A stretch of 11,692 nt of DNA from JBQCDV01 sp051960855 (GTDB taxonomy: Bacteria; Actinomycetota; Actinomycetes; JAJZTN01): assembly GCA_051960855.1 (NCBI GenBank), contig JBQCDV010000117.1, positions 1-11,692 on the forward strand, read 5' to 3'. The notes below the pieces were generated by a model, which saw only the letters and a list, made by a program, of their open reading frames with translations, ran no database searches and was not told the origin of the DNA. Every line of letters starts with the position of its first letter. Within the stretch, counting starts at the first letter, position 1. This document shows, piece by piece, positions 1 to 7,208 of this stretch. A program made the position numbers and the translations under genes.

Positions 1-1
1 C

Positions 2-445
2 ACCGGTGAGCGCCCGTTTGCTGACCACTACGTCCACGTCGGGATGGTGGGGCTCGACGGCGAGAAGATGTCGAAGTCCCGCGGGAACCTCGTCTTCGTC
101 TCCGCGCTGCGCCGCGAGGGCCGGGACGCGGCCGCCGTCCGGCTGGCGCTGCTTGCCCATCACTACCGCTGTGACTGGGAGTGGACGGCCGCCGACCTCG
201 CGCAGGCCGAGGAGCGGCTGGCGCGGTGGCGGGAAGCCGTCGACCACGAGTCGGGTCCCTCGGCGGCGGCGCTGCTCGACGAAGTGCGGGCGCGGCTGGC
301 CGACGACCTCGACGCTCCCGGAGCTCTGACTGCTATCGACCGGTGGGCCGAAGAGGCCCGCGACGAGCGTGGCGACGACGAGGCCGCCCCCGACCTGGTG
401 GTCGCGCTGGTCGACAGCCTGCTGGGCGTGCAGCTTCGGGACTGA
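2..445 (+). CDS. mshC: Mycothiol ligase MshC, C-terminal part (5' end outside window)
   Basis: The open frame runs in from the left edge and ends at TGA 443-445, giving about 147 C-terminal residues. MshC is the ATP-dependent cysteine:1-D-myo-inosityl-2-amino-2-deoxy-alpha-D-glucopyranoside ligase, a class I cysteinyl-tRNA-synthetase relative that joins Cys to GlcN-Ins in mycothiol synthesis. Seen directly: the segment HYVHVGMVGLDGEKMSKSRG with the class I KMSKS signature at 65-79, then SRGNLVFVSAL. An alpha-helical tail follows, including RLALLAHHYRCDWEWT, which is typical of MshC rather than CysS. The distal tRNA anticodon-binding domain of CysS is absent, since the protein stops about 120 residues after KMSKS; this supports MshC. 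The gene converges on the PAC2 gene, with 59 bases between the two stops. No catalytic zinc-site residues are visible because they lie upstream of the window. Confidence 0.9.
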   Translation, partial: TGERPFADHYVHVGMVGLDGEKMSKSRGNLVFVSALRREGRDAAAVRLALLAHHYRCDWEWTAADLAQAEERLARWREAVDHESGPSAAALLDEVRARLADDLDAPGALTAIDRWAEEARDERGDDEAAPDLVVALVDSLLGVQLRD

Positions 446-480
446 CCGCCGCCGTGGCCGGGCTGCCGGTGCTCGCGGTG

Positions 481-528
481 CTAGTTGCCGCCGGGGCCGC
501 GCTGCTAGTTGCCGCCGGTGCCGCGGCG
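481..528 (-). repeat. 24-bp tandem duplication carrying two in-frame stop codons
   Basis: 481-504 and 505-528 are adjacent 24-base copies, identical at 21 of 24 positions. Each starts on the plus strand with CTAGTTGCCGCCGG. Read on the minus strand, each copy ends in GGN-TAG in the PAC2 frame. The upstream copy gives RRGTGGN-stop, the actual C-terminus. The second copy would encode QRGPGGN-stop if the first stop were read through. The unit length is a multiple of three, so the duplication preserved the frame. It fills much of the short space between two convergent genes. I see no U-tract terminator here. Confidence 0.85.
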
Positions 529-1353
529 CCGCAGATAGCGCTCGAACTCCCGTGCGATCGCCTCACCACTGGCCTCCGGCAGCTCGGCGGTGTCCTGCGC
601 CTGCTCCAGAGAGCGGACGTAGTCGGCGATCTCGGTGTCCTCAGCCGCCAGCTCGTCCACGCCGGTCTCCCAGGCGCGGGCCTCGTCCGGCAGATCGGCC
701 AGGGGGATCTCCAGGTCAAGCAGGTCCTCCACGCGTCGCAGCAGCGCGAGGGTCGCCTTGGGGCACGGTGTCTGACCGACGTAGTGCGGGACCGCCGCCC
801 ACACGCTTGCCGCGGGAAGCTCGGCGTGCGCGCACGCCTCCTGCAGCACCCCGACGATTCCGGTCGGGCCCTCGTAGCGCGAGGGCTCGAGGTCGAGGGT
901 GCGGCGCAGTTCCGGTGAGCTCGTCGACCCGTTGACGGGAATGGGCCGGGTGTGTGGGGTGTCGGCGAGCAGCGCGCCGAGGATGACGACCGTGGTGACA
1001 CCCAGCTCCCGGGCGACGCCGAGGATCTCCTCGGTGAACGTCCGCCACCGCATGTTGGGCTCGATGCCCCGGACCAGAACGGCGTCGCGACCGTTGCCCA
1101 GCTGCGCCACGGAGACGCGCGTGGTGGGCCAGGTCAGGAAGCGCGTCCCGTCGGTGTCAGCCGCCACCAGCGGTCGGTTGACCTGGAAGTCGTAGTAGTC
1201 CTCGGGGTCGAACTCCGCGACCTCCTGGGCGTCCCACACGTCCTCGAGGTGCTCGATCGCGCCCGTCGCGGCCTCACCGGCGTCGTTCCAGCCCTCGAAG
1301 GCGGCGATCAGGACGGGAGCCGTGAGCTCCGGCACGTCCTCGAGCTCGATCAC
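505..1353 (-). CDS. PAC2 family protein (proteasome assembly chaperone 2-like)
   Basis: A 282-residue protein of the PAC2 family, the family of M. tuberculosis Rv2125. The start is GTG at 1353. It has a good Shine-Dalgarno (GGAGGT, minus strand of 1362-1367, 8 bases away) and overlaps the upstream hydrolase stop by GTGA, so the longer open frame to 1458 is rejected. Seen in the sequence: the N-terminal family motif FEGWNDAGEAA at residues 19-29, a second conserved block ILGALLADTPHTRPIPV near 124-140, SVWAAVPHYVGQTPCPKAT near 183-201, and an acidic helical C-terminus ending RRRGTGGN. There is no signal peptide or membrane segment, so it is cytosolic. The eukaryotic namesake assists 20S assembly, but the function of actinobacterial members is not settled. 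Location near a likely proteasomal ATPase gene is suggestive only. It is translationally coupled to the upstream hydrolase. Confidence 0.88.
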   Translation of the reverse strand: MIELEDVPELTAPVLIAAFEGWNDAGEAATGAIEHLEDVWDAQEVAEFDPEDYYDFQVNRPLVAADTDGTRFLTWPTTRVSVAQLGNGRDAVLVRGIEPNMRWRTFTEEILGVARELGVTTVVILGALLADTPHTRPIPVNGSTSSPELRRTLDLEPSRYEGPTGIVGVLQEACAHAELPAASVWAAVPHYVGQTPCPKATLALLRRVEDLLDLEIPLADLPDEARAWETGVDELAAEDTEIADYVRSLEQAQDTAELPEASGEAIAREFERYLRRRGTGGN

Positions 1354-2270
1354 TCGGTGGCACCTCCGGGCGACGACGCCTGCGAGTCCGTCCCGCCGGC
1401 GGCCGGCGCGACCTCCTCCACGGCCGCGCGCAGCAGCCCGCTCACGAGAGCCGGCCACTGCAAGGGTACGTCGTGGACGGCTCCCACCCAGCGCATCAGG
1501 CGCGCGTCGGGACGTCGTTCGCGCAGGGCTGCCGCCGCCCGCTCACGCGGCTCGCCCGGCATCCCCTCGCCGGACTCGCACACGACGACCCAGGTCGGGA
1601 CGGTCACCTGGGCCAGCGCATCCAACGGCGAGTGGTCGAGCATCCCGTCGAGCACCCGCATGTGCAGCTCGAAAGGCAGCCGTGCCCGGGCCAGGCCGTC
1701 GGGCCCGACCTGCACGTTGGGCCAGAGGGCGGCCGCGGCCTCGGCGCGGTGGGCGGCAGGAAACCGGCTGCCGAACCGCGCCCGGAGATCCTCCGGGTCT
1801 GCCGCCCAGCGCGGCGGCTCCAGGCGTCGCCGCAGCTCGGCGCGGTCCCCGAGGTACTCCGAGGGCACCAGGCCGCCGTCGATTGCGACCAGGGCGAGGG
1901 TCCGGTCGGGGTGGTGGACGGCGAAGGCCTCGGCGACCGAGGCGCCCCAGGAGTGCCCGACCACGACCACCCGGTCGAGGCCAAGGGCGTCGAGGGCGGT
2001 CGCTGCGTCGTTCGCGCACGTCACGACGTCGTAGGGAGCGTCATCGGGCTTGTCCGACTCGCCGTGGCCCCGCTGGTCCAGCGCAACCGCGCTCAGGTGC
2101 GGCAGACGAGACATCACGGGACGCCAGTAGTGCCGCTGGGCAGCCAGACCGTGCAGCAGCAGCAGCGCAGGTGAGCCGTCGCCGCTGCCGAGCCACCGGG
2201 TCGCGCGCAGTCGGAGGCCGACCGCGGGAACGTCGACGTCGATGCTGCGGTCGGGGACGGCGGGGGACAT
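1350..2270 (-). CDS. Alpha/beta-hydrolase fold protein
   Basis: A 306-residue soluble alpha/beta hydrolase of unknown substrate. Seen: the oxyanion-hole HG at residues 40-41 (LLLLHGLAAQRHYW), the DQRGHGESDKP block at 65-75, the nucleophile elbow GHSWGAS with Ser107, a cap-like segment at about 135-215, and a C-terminal GAVHDVPLQWP with the likely catalytic His266. After strand 7, where an Asp is usual, the sequence is VPTWVVVCESGEG, so the acid may be Glu232 or Glu235. The start is ATG 2270, placed 6 bases after a TACCGT box (leaderless type). No Shine-Dalgarno is visible. The frame stays open far upstream through antisense metH, but that is a GC-rich artefact. The stop overlaps the PAC2 start (GTGA), so the two genes form an operon. 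The family includes esterases, epoxide hydrolases and haloalkane dehalogenases, and none can be assigned here. Confidence 0.88.
   Translation of the reverse strand: MSPAVPDRSIDVDVPAVGLRLRATRWLGSGDGSPALLLLHGLAAQRHYWRPVMSRLPHLSAVALDQRGHGESDKPDDAPYDVVTCANDAATALDALGLDRVVVVGHSWGASVAEAFAVHHPDRTLALVAIDGGLVPSEYLGDRAELRRRLEPPRWAADPEDLRARFGSRFPAAHRAEAAAALWPNVQVGPDGLARARLPFELHMRVLDGMLDHSPLDALAQVTVPTWVVVCESGEGMPGEPRERAAAALRERRPDARLMRWVGAVHDVPLQWPALVSGLLRAAVEEVAPAAGGTDSQASSPGGATE
1362..1367 (-). promoter_or_regulatory. Ribosome binding site deciding the PAC2 start
   Basis: On the minus strand this reads GGAGGT, 8 bases before GTG 1353. It lies inside the last codons of the upstream hydrolase, as expected for a coupled gene. 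It is the best Shine-Dalgarno in the operon. Confidence 0.75.
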
Positions 2271-2282
2271 GCTCGGACGGTA
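2271..2282 (-). promoter_or_regulatory. Leaderless -10 box of the hydrolase-PAC2 operon
   Basis: On the minus strand TACCGT (2282 to 2277) is followed by six bases and ATG 2270. It matches TANNNT with the spacing that puts transcription start at the start codon. A weak -35 candidate, TCGCCA (2305 to 2300), lies 17 bases upstream. Inferred from pattern; no expression data. Confidence 0.55.
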
Positions 2283-2294
2283 CCGGCGCCTGTC

Positions 2295-2302
2295 CCACGT
2301 GG
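2295..2302. promoter_or_regulatory. CCACGTGG palindrome in divergent promoter region
   Basis: A perfect 8-base palindrome lies between the two divergent -10 boxes of the hydrolase (2277-2282) and metH (2336-2341). It could be an operator acting on both directions. It is short enough to be chance, and the factor is unknown. Confidence 0.25.
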
Positions 2303-2335
2303 CGAGCAGGAGCGTCTCACCCTGCGGCGGCTCTC

Positions 2336-2348
2336 TATCGTGGAGGCC
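2336..2348 (+). promoter_or_regulatory. Leaderless -10 box of metH
   Basis: TATCGT at 2336-2341 is followed by GGAGGCC and GTG 2349, a TANNNT-N7-start arrangement. This favours GTG 2349 over GTG 2340, which overlaps the box. Only about 70-80 bases separate the divergent genes, too little for a cobalamin riboswitch. Confidence 0.5.
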
Positions 2349-5300
2349 GTGGAACCTGCACCTACTTCGTCCCCATCCACCCGTGCGCAGGCCCTGCGGT
2401 CCGCGCTCGCGAGCCGTGTCGTCGTCGCCGACGGCGGGATGGGGACGATGCTGCAGGCAGCCGAGCCGACTCTCGACGACTTCGAGGGCCACGAGGGCTG
2501 CAACGAGATCCTCAACGTCACCCGGCCGGACATCGTGCGCTCGGTGCACGACGCCTACCTCTCGGTCGGTGTCGACTGCATCGAGACCAACACCTTCGGC
2601 GCCAACCTGGCCAACCTCGGCGAGTACGGGATCGCCGACCGCATCACCGAGCTCGCCGAGGCCGGTGCCCGCCTCGCACGCGAGGTAGCCGACGACCATG
2701 GCAGCGACGGCCGCCAGCGCTGGGTGTTCGGCTCCATCGGACCCGGGACGAAGCTGCCCACGCTGGGTCACGTCACCTACGCTCAGCTGCGCGACGCCTA
2801 CGAGACGCAGAGCCGGGGGCTCATCTCCGGCGGTGCGGACGCGCTGCTCGTGGAGACCGCCCAGGACCTCCTGCAGGCCAAGGCGGCCGTGAACGGCGCC
2901 CGGCGTGCCCTCACCGTCGCCGGCGTCTCCCTGCCGTTGATGGTGCAGGTCACGGTCGAGACCACCGGCACGATGCTGCTCGGCTCGGAGATCGGCGCCG
3001 CTCTGACCGCGCTCGCTCCGCTCGGCGTCGACGTCATCGGCCTCAACTGCGCCACCGGGCCCGCAGAGATGAGCGAGCACCTGCGCTACCTCTCCAAGCA
3101 CGCCCGCGCGGCCATCTCCTGCATGCCCAACGCCGGACTGCCCGTCCTCACCGCCGACGGAGCCCGCTACCCGCTGACTCCCGAGGAGCTCGCCGCCGCG
3201 CACGACGCCTTCACGCGGGAGTTCGGCCTCGCCCTCGTCGGCGGCTGCTGCGGCACCACGCCCGCGCACCTGGCCGCCGTCGTCGAGCGCGTCCAGGGCC
3301 GGGACCTGACGCCCCGGCGGCCGCGGCCGGAGCCGGGCGTCTCGAGCCTCTACCAGCACGTGCCTTTCCGCCAGGACACGACCTACCTGACGATCGGTGA
3401 GCGCACCAACGCCAACGGCAGCAAGGCCTTCCGCGAGGCCCTGCTGGCGGAGCGGTGGGAGGACTGCGTGCAGATCGCGCGAGAGCAGACCCGCGACGGC
3501 GCGCACCTGCTGGATGTCTGCGTCGACTATGTCGGCCGCGACGGAGTGGTAGACATTCGCGAGGTCGTCAGCCGGCTGGCGACGGCGAGCACTCTGCCCC
3601 TGGTGATCGACTCCACCGAGCCGGCGCTGCTGCAGACCGGTCTGGAACTCCTCGGCGGCCGGGCGGTCATCAACTCGGTCAACTTCGAGGACGGCGTGGG
3701 TCCGCAGTCGCGCTTCGCGCGGGCCATGCCGCTCGTCAAGGAGCACGGGGCCGCGGTGGTCGCCCTCACCATCGACGAGGAAGGGCAGGCGCGCACCGCG
3801 GAGCACAAGGTGCGGGTCGCGCAGCGGCTCGTCGAGACCTTGACCGGTGAGTGGGGGATGGCGGTCGAGGACATCATTCTTGACTGCCTCACCTTCCCGA
3901 TCGCCACCGGTCAGGAGGAGACCCGGCGCGACGCACTGGAGACCATCGAGGCGATCCGCGAGGTCAAGCGGCACTGGCCGGGCATCCAGACGACGCTGGG
4001 CGTCAGCAACGTGTCCTTCGGTCTCTCGCCGGCGGCACGCGTCGTGCTCAACAGCGTCTTCCTGCACGAGGCCGTCGAGGCCGGGCTCGACAGCGCGATC
4101 GTGCACGCCTCCAAGATCCTCCCGATGGCGCGGATCCCCGCCGAGCAGCGCGAGGTCGCCCTCGACCTCGTGTACGACCGGCGTCGGCCCGCCACCGCCG
4201 ACACCCCGGCGTACGACCCGCTCGCGCGGTACCTCGAGGTCTTCGCCGGCGTCGACCTGACCAGCGACCGTGCCTCGCGCGCCGAGCAGCTGGCGGCCCT
4301 GCCGCTGTCGGAGCGACTGGAACGCCGCATCATCGACGGCGAGCGGCAAGGGCTGGAGGCCGACCTCGAGGAGGCCCTCGCCTCCCGGCCCGCCCTCGAG
4401 ATCGTCAACGACACCCTGCTGGCTGGAATGCGCACCGTCGGTGAGCTGTTCGGTCGCGGCGAGATGCAGCTGCCCTTCGTGCTGCAGTCCGCCGAGGTCA
4501 TGAAGAACGCCGTCGCCTATCTCGAGCCGCACATGGAGCGGACCGAGGAGAGCGGCAAGGGGCGGATCGTGCTCGCCACCGTTAAAGGCGATGTCCACGA
4601 CATCGGGAAGAACCTCGTCGACATCATCCTCAGCAACAACGGCTACGACGTCGTCAACATCGGGATCAAGCAGCCCATCACCGAGATCCTGCGCGCTGCC
4701 GAGGAGAACAAGGCCGACGCCATCGGCATGTCCGGGCTTCTCGTCAAGTCGACAGTAATCATGAAGGAGAACCTCGAGGAGATGAACCTCCGGGGTCTCT
4801 CCACGCGGTACCCCGTCATCCTCGGCGGCGCAGCCCTCACCCGGGCCTACGTGGAGCAGGACCTGGCTGAGCTCTACGAGGGCGAGGTTCGCTACGCCCG
4901 TGACGCCTTCGAGGGTTTGCGTCTGATGGACGCTATCTCGATGGCGCGGCAGCCTGGCGTCTCCCTTGCCGACGTCCTTCCCGAACGACGCACCCGTCGC
5001 GTGCGGGCCGTCGCGCGTCCTGTCGCACCCGACGACGGCGAGGTGGACGAGCAGCGCCGTTCGGATGTCGCCACGGACAACCCTGTCCCGACGCCGCCGT
5101 TCTGGGGGACCCGGATCGTCAAGGGCATCCCGCTGGCGGACTACGCCTCGTGGCTGGACGAGCGGGCGACCTTCCTCGGGCAGTGGGGCCTGCGCGGCAG
5201 CCGGGGCGACGGCCCGAGCTACGAGGAGCTCGTGGAGACCGAGGGCCGGCCGCGGCTGCGGGCGTGGCTGGAGCGGATCCAGACCGAGGGGCTGCTCGAG

Positions 5301-5876
5301 GCTGCCGTCGTCTACGGCTACTTCCCGTGTGTCAGTGAGGGCAACGACCTTGTCGTGCTCGACGACTCCGGGGGCGAGCGAGCGCGCTTCAGCTTCCCGC
5401 GGCAGCGGCGGGACCGGCGGCTCTGCCTGGCGGACTTCTTCCGCTCTCGGGAGTCAGGGGAGACCGACGTCATCGAGATGCAGGTCGTGACGATGGGCTC
5501 GCGGATCGCGGAGGCGACTGCCGAGCTCTTCGCGAAGAACGCCTACCGTGACTATCTGGAGCTGCACGGGCTGTCGGTGCAACTCACGGAGGCGCTCGCG
5601 GAGATGTGGCACGCGCGGGTCCGCGACGAGCTCGGCTTCGGCCCCGAGGACGACCCCGAGCTCGCCGAGATCCTGCGGCAGGGCTACCGCGGCTCGCGGT
5701 ACAGCTTCGGCTACCCCGCCTGTCCTCGGCTGGAGGACCGGGCGACGCTCGTGCGCCTGCTGGAGCCGGAGCGGATCGGGGTGACGCTCAGCGAGGAGCT
5801 GCAGCTGCACCCCGAGCAGTCGACCGACGCCATCGTGGTCCACCACCCGGAGGCGAAGTACTTCAATGCGACCTGA
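2349..5876 (+). CDS. metH: Cobalamin-dependent methionine synthase MetH
   Basis: A full-length four-module MetH of 1175 residues from GTG 2349 (GTG 2340 would add three). It transfers the methyl group of 5-methyl-THF to homocysteine via methylcobalamin in the cytosol. Homocysteine/zinc module: about 20-320, with ADGGMGTML near the start, GLNCA (Cys234) and GGCCGT at 298-303 (Cys300, Cys301), the expected three zinc ligands. Pterin module: about 340-620, opening TIGERTN at 348-354. Cap and B12 module: about 650-880, with DVHDIGKN from Asp748 and cobalt-ligand His750. Activation module: about 910-1175, with a SAM-binding RYSFGYPACP at 1117-1126 and the terminal HPEAKYFN typical of the family. 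A variable, Arg/Pro/Asp-rich linker joins the B12 and activation modules. All key residues are present and there is no frameshift. The stop lies inside the HAD gene (11-base overlap). Confidence 0.97.
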   Translation: MEPAPTSSPSTRAQALRSALASRVVVADGGMGTMLQAAEPTLDDFEGHEGCNEILNVTRPDIVRSVHDAYLSVGVDCIETNTFGANLANLGEYGIADRITELAEAGARLAREVADDHGSDGRQRWVFGSIGPGTKLPTLGHVTYAQLRDAYETQSRGLISGGADALLVETAQDLLQAKAAVNGARRALTVAGVSLPLMVQVTVETTGTMLLGSEIGAALTALAPLGVDVIGLNCATGPAEMSEHLRYLSKHARAAISCMPNAGLPVLTADGARYPLTPEELAAAHDAFTREFGLALVGGCCGTTPAHLAAVVERVQGRDLTPRRPRPEPGVSSLYQHVPFRQDTTYLTIGERTNANGSKAFREALLAERWEDCVQIAREQTRDGAHLLDVCVDYVGRDGVVDIREVVSRLATASTLPLVIDSTEPALLQTGLELLGGRAVINSVNFEDGVGPQSRFARAMPLVKEHGAAVVALTIDEEGQARTAEHKVRVAQRLVETLTGEWGMAVEDIILDCLTFPIATGQEETRRDALETIEAIREVKRHWPGIQTTLGVSNVSFGLSPAARVVLNSVFLHEAVEAGLDSAIVHASKILPMARIPAEQREVALDLVYDRRRPATADTPAYDPLARYLEVFAGVDLTSDRASRAEQLAALPLSERLERRIIDGERQGLEADLEEALASRPALEIVNDTLLAGMRTVGELFGRGEMQLPFVLQSAEVMKNAVAYLEPHMERTEESGKGRIVLATVKGDVHDIGKNLVDIILSNNGYDVVNIGIKQPITEILRAAEENKADAIGMSGLLVKSTVIMKENLEEMNLRGLSTRYPVILGGAALTRAYVEQDLAELYEGEVRYARDAFEGLRLMDAISMARQPGVSLADVLPERRTRRVRAVARPVAPDDGEVDEQRRSDVATDNPVPTPPFWGTRIVKGIPLADYASWLDERATFLGQWGLRGSRGDGPSYEELVETEGRPRLRAWLERIQTEGLLEAAVVYGYFPCVSEGNDLVVLDDSGGERARFSFPRQRRDRRLCLADFFRSRESGETDVIEMQVVTMGSRIAEATAELFAKNAYRDYLELHGLSVQLTEALAEMWHARVRDELGFGPEDDPELAEILRQGYRGSRYSFGYPACPRLEDRATLVRLLEPERIGVTLSEELQLHPEQSTDAIVVHHPEAKYFNAT

Positions 5877-6555
5877 GCCAGCCGTACGGGCTGAGCCAGC
5901 CACCCTGGCCGCCGTGCTGTTCGACATGGACGGCACGCTGATCGACACCGAGCCGTCGTGGATAGCCGCCGAGATGGCGCTCGTCGGCGAGTTCGGTGGG
6001 ACGTGGACGCGCGCCGACGGCGAGTCGCTGGTAGGCAACAGCCTGATGGCCAGCGCTGCGGTGTTGCGTGAGCGCGGCGGCGTCGCCCTACCGGACGAGG
6101 AGATCGTGGAGCAGCTGCTCGACCACATGGTCGACGCGGTGCGGGAGGGCGTGCAGTGGCAGCCCGGCGTCCTCGACCTGCTCGCCGACCTGCGGGCCCA
6201 GGGTGTGCCCCGCGCTGTGGTCACCTCGTCGTACCGCGCCCTCGCCGACGCCGTCCTGGCTCACCTGCCGGCGGACACCTTCGACGTTGTCGTGACGGGC
6301 GACGAGGTGCGCGCCGGCAAGCCCGAGCCTGGCCCCTACCTGCTGGCCGCCGAGCGGCTCGGGGTGTCACCCACGCTGTGCGTCGCCGTGGAGGACTCGG
6401 TCCCCGGCGTGACCGCCGCCCTCGCTGCCGGCTGCGTCACCGTCGCCGTGCCGCATGTGGTGCCGATTCCCGAGACGCCCGCCCTCGCCGGCGCCGTTCG
6501 GTGGTCGTCTCTGGCCGGCCGCCGCACTGAGGACCTGTCCGCACTGCTGGCTTGA
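5866..6555 (+). CDS. HAD superfamily hydrolase (subfamily IA phosphatase)
   Basis: A 229-residue cytosolic HAD hydrolase, probably a small-molecule phosphatase or phosphomutase-like enzyme. Seen: motif I DMDGT with Asp20 and Asp22, a helical cap insertion at about 28-95, motif II VVTSSY (Thr120/Ser121), motif III Lys152 in RAGKPEP, and motif IV VEDSVPG with Glu176 and Asp177. The spacing is that of subfamily IA (phosphoglycolate phosphatase / beta-phosphoglucomutase type). The substrate cannot be read from sequence. The start ATG 5866 lies within the last codons of metH, with GGAGG at 5849-5853 twelve bases away, so translation is probably coupled to metH. The first ten or so residues (MRPEPAVRAEPA) are repetitive and could be dispensable. 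I infer a metH-HAD operon; in many actinobacteria a HAD gene follows metH (from memory). Confidence 0.9.
   Translation: MRPEPAVRAEPATLAAVLFDMDGTLIDTEPSWIAAEMALVGEFGGTWTRADGESLVGNSLMASAAVLRERGGVALPDEEIVEQLLDHMVDAVREGVQWQPGVLDLLADLRAQGVPRAVVTSSYRALADAVLAHLPADTFDVVVTGDEVRAGKPEPGPYLLAAERLGVSPTLCVAVEDSVPGVTAALAAGCVTVAVPHVVPIPETPALAGAVRWSSLAGRRTEDLSALLA
5873..5901 (+). repeat. 11-bp direct repeat at the metH/HAD junction
   Basis: CTGAGCCAGCC occurs at 5873-5883 and again at 5891-5901, offset by 18 bases (six codons). The first copy contains the metH TGA. In the HAD frame it encodes two EPA units. It looks like a decayed 18-bp tandem duplication. Confidence 0.7.
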
Positions 6556-6571
6556 CTGGATCCGTGACGAG

Positions 6572-6604
6572 GGCAACCTCGCCGTCGCCTCACCGCGTAT
6601 AGAT
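6572..6604 (+). promoter_or_regulatory. Candidate promoter of the sigma factor operon
   Basis: GGCAACC at 6572-6578 resembles an ECF-type -35. CGTATAGAT at 6596-6604 can be read either as an ECF CGT -10 (18 bases after AAC) or as a vegetative TATAGA box. Either would give a leader of roughly 100 bases before ATG 6711. Autoregulation by the sigma factor is a guess. Confidence 0.3.
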
Positions 6605-6607
6605 GGT

Positions 6608-6623
6608 GTCGGGGTCACCCGAC
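6608..6623 (+). other. Small perfect hairpin in the sigma factor leader
   Basis: GTCGGG (6608-6613), loop GTCA, CCCGAC (6618-6623). It lies in the 155-base gap between the HAD stop and the sigma factor start, just after the candidate -10 box. It has no following T-run, so an intrinsic terminator is not supported. The rest of 6624-6710 is GC-rich with nothing I recognise. Confidence 0.4.
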
Positions 6624-6710
6624 GGACCGCCTCGGCTCCAGGACGCCGACGGTCCCGGCCACGCAGCCGCCGCGCTGCCTCGCACCACCTCCTGGGCGGC
6701 TGGGGGCCAC

Positions 6711-7208
6711 ATGCGCGCGGACCTGCGCGACTTCGACGAGTTCGTGCGCACGAGCTCACCGCGGCTGCTGCGCACCGCCTACCTGCTCACGCAGGATGAG
6801 GCTGCGGCCGAGGACCTGCTCCAGACCGCCCTGCTCAAGCTCTGGCAGAGCTGGGGGCGGGTGGAGGGCGACGCCTTCCCCTATGCACGGCGGATCGTCG
6901 TCACGACCTATGTCTCCTGGTGGCGCCGGCTATGGCGAGGCGAGGTCCCGACCGGCGAGCTGCTCGACCTCGGCGAGCACCACGACCACGACGTCGGATC
7001 CCGCGACCTGGTCTGGAGCGCTCTCGGGCGGTTGCCACTCCGCCAGCGGGCGGTGCTCGTCCTCCGCTTCTTCGAGGACCTCAGCGAGCGAGAGACCGCG
7101 ACCGTGCTGCGCATCTCGACCGGCACCGTCAAGAGCCAGACCAGCAAGGGACTCGCCCAGCTGCGGCGCGACGCGTCGCTGCACCCCGAGCGTCAGGAGC
7201 AGTCGTGA
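6711..7208 (+). CDS. SigE-family ECF RNA polymerase sigma factor
   Basis: A 165-residue ECF sigma factor of the actinobacterial SigE family. Seen: the sigma-2 region at about residues 8-75 (DFDEFVRTSSPRLLRTAYLL, then AAAEDLLQTALLKLWQSW, then RRIVVTTYVSWWRR) and the sigma-4 region at about 100-153 (LGRLPLRQRAVLVLRFFED, then an HTH in LSERETATVLRISTGTVKS). There is no sigma-3 region, as expected for an ECF factor. ATG 6711 is chosen because the family N-terminus begins at the DFDEFV block. The frame is open to ATG 6603, which would add a 36-residue Gly/Pro/Ala-rich extension without similarity that I can see. The Shine-Dalgarno is poor (G-run at 6702-6706). The stop overlaps the next gene by GTGA, so the downstream membrane protein is co-translated. 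Its stimulus is unknown. Confidence 0.9.
   Translation: MRADLRDFDEFVRTSSPRLLRTAYLLTQDEAAAEDLLQTALLKLWQSWGRVEGDAFPYARRIVVTTYVSWWRRLWRGEVPTGELLDLGEHHDHDVGSRDLVWSALGRLPLRQRAVLVLRFFEDLSERETATVLRISTGTVKSQTSKGLAQLRRDASLHPERQEQS

Noticed and set aside
1354..1458. Longer PAC2 start at 1458
   Set aside because: The extra 35 residues are Arg/Gly-rich and overlap the hydrolase gene. GTG 1353 has GGAGGT at good spacing and the GTGA overlap.
2283..2339. Cobalamin riboswitch upstream of metH
   Set aside because: The divergent gap is far shorter than a cobalamin riboswitch, and I see no B12-box-like sequence.
1322..3400. Plus-strand Arg/Pro-rich 692-residue frame
   Set aside because: It overlaps three well-supported genes in other frames, has low-complexity composition and shows no motif.
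2271..4598. Minus-strand frame continuing upstream of the hydrolase through metH to 4598
   Set aside because: It is fully antisense to a clear MetH with no family motifs. Long open antisense frames are expected in such GC-rich DNA.
6608..6623. Intrinsic terminator after the HAD gene
   Set aside because: The hairpin is only 6 bp and no T-run follows it.
6603..6710. N-terminal extension of the sigma factor from ATG 6603
   Set aside because: The 36 residues are Gly/Pro/Ala-rich without sigma homology. ATG 6603 has no Shine-Dalgarno and overlaps the candidate -10. It is kept only as an alternative.
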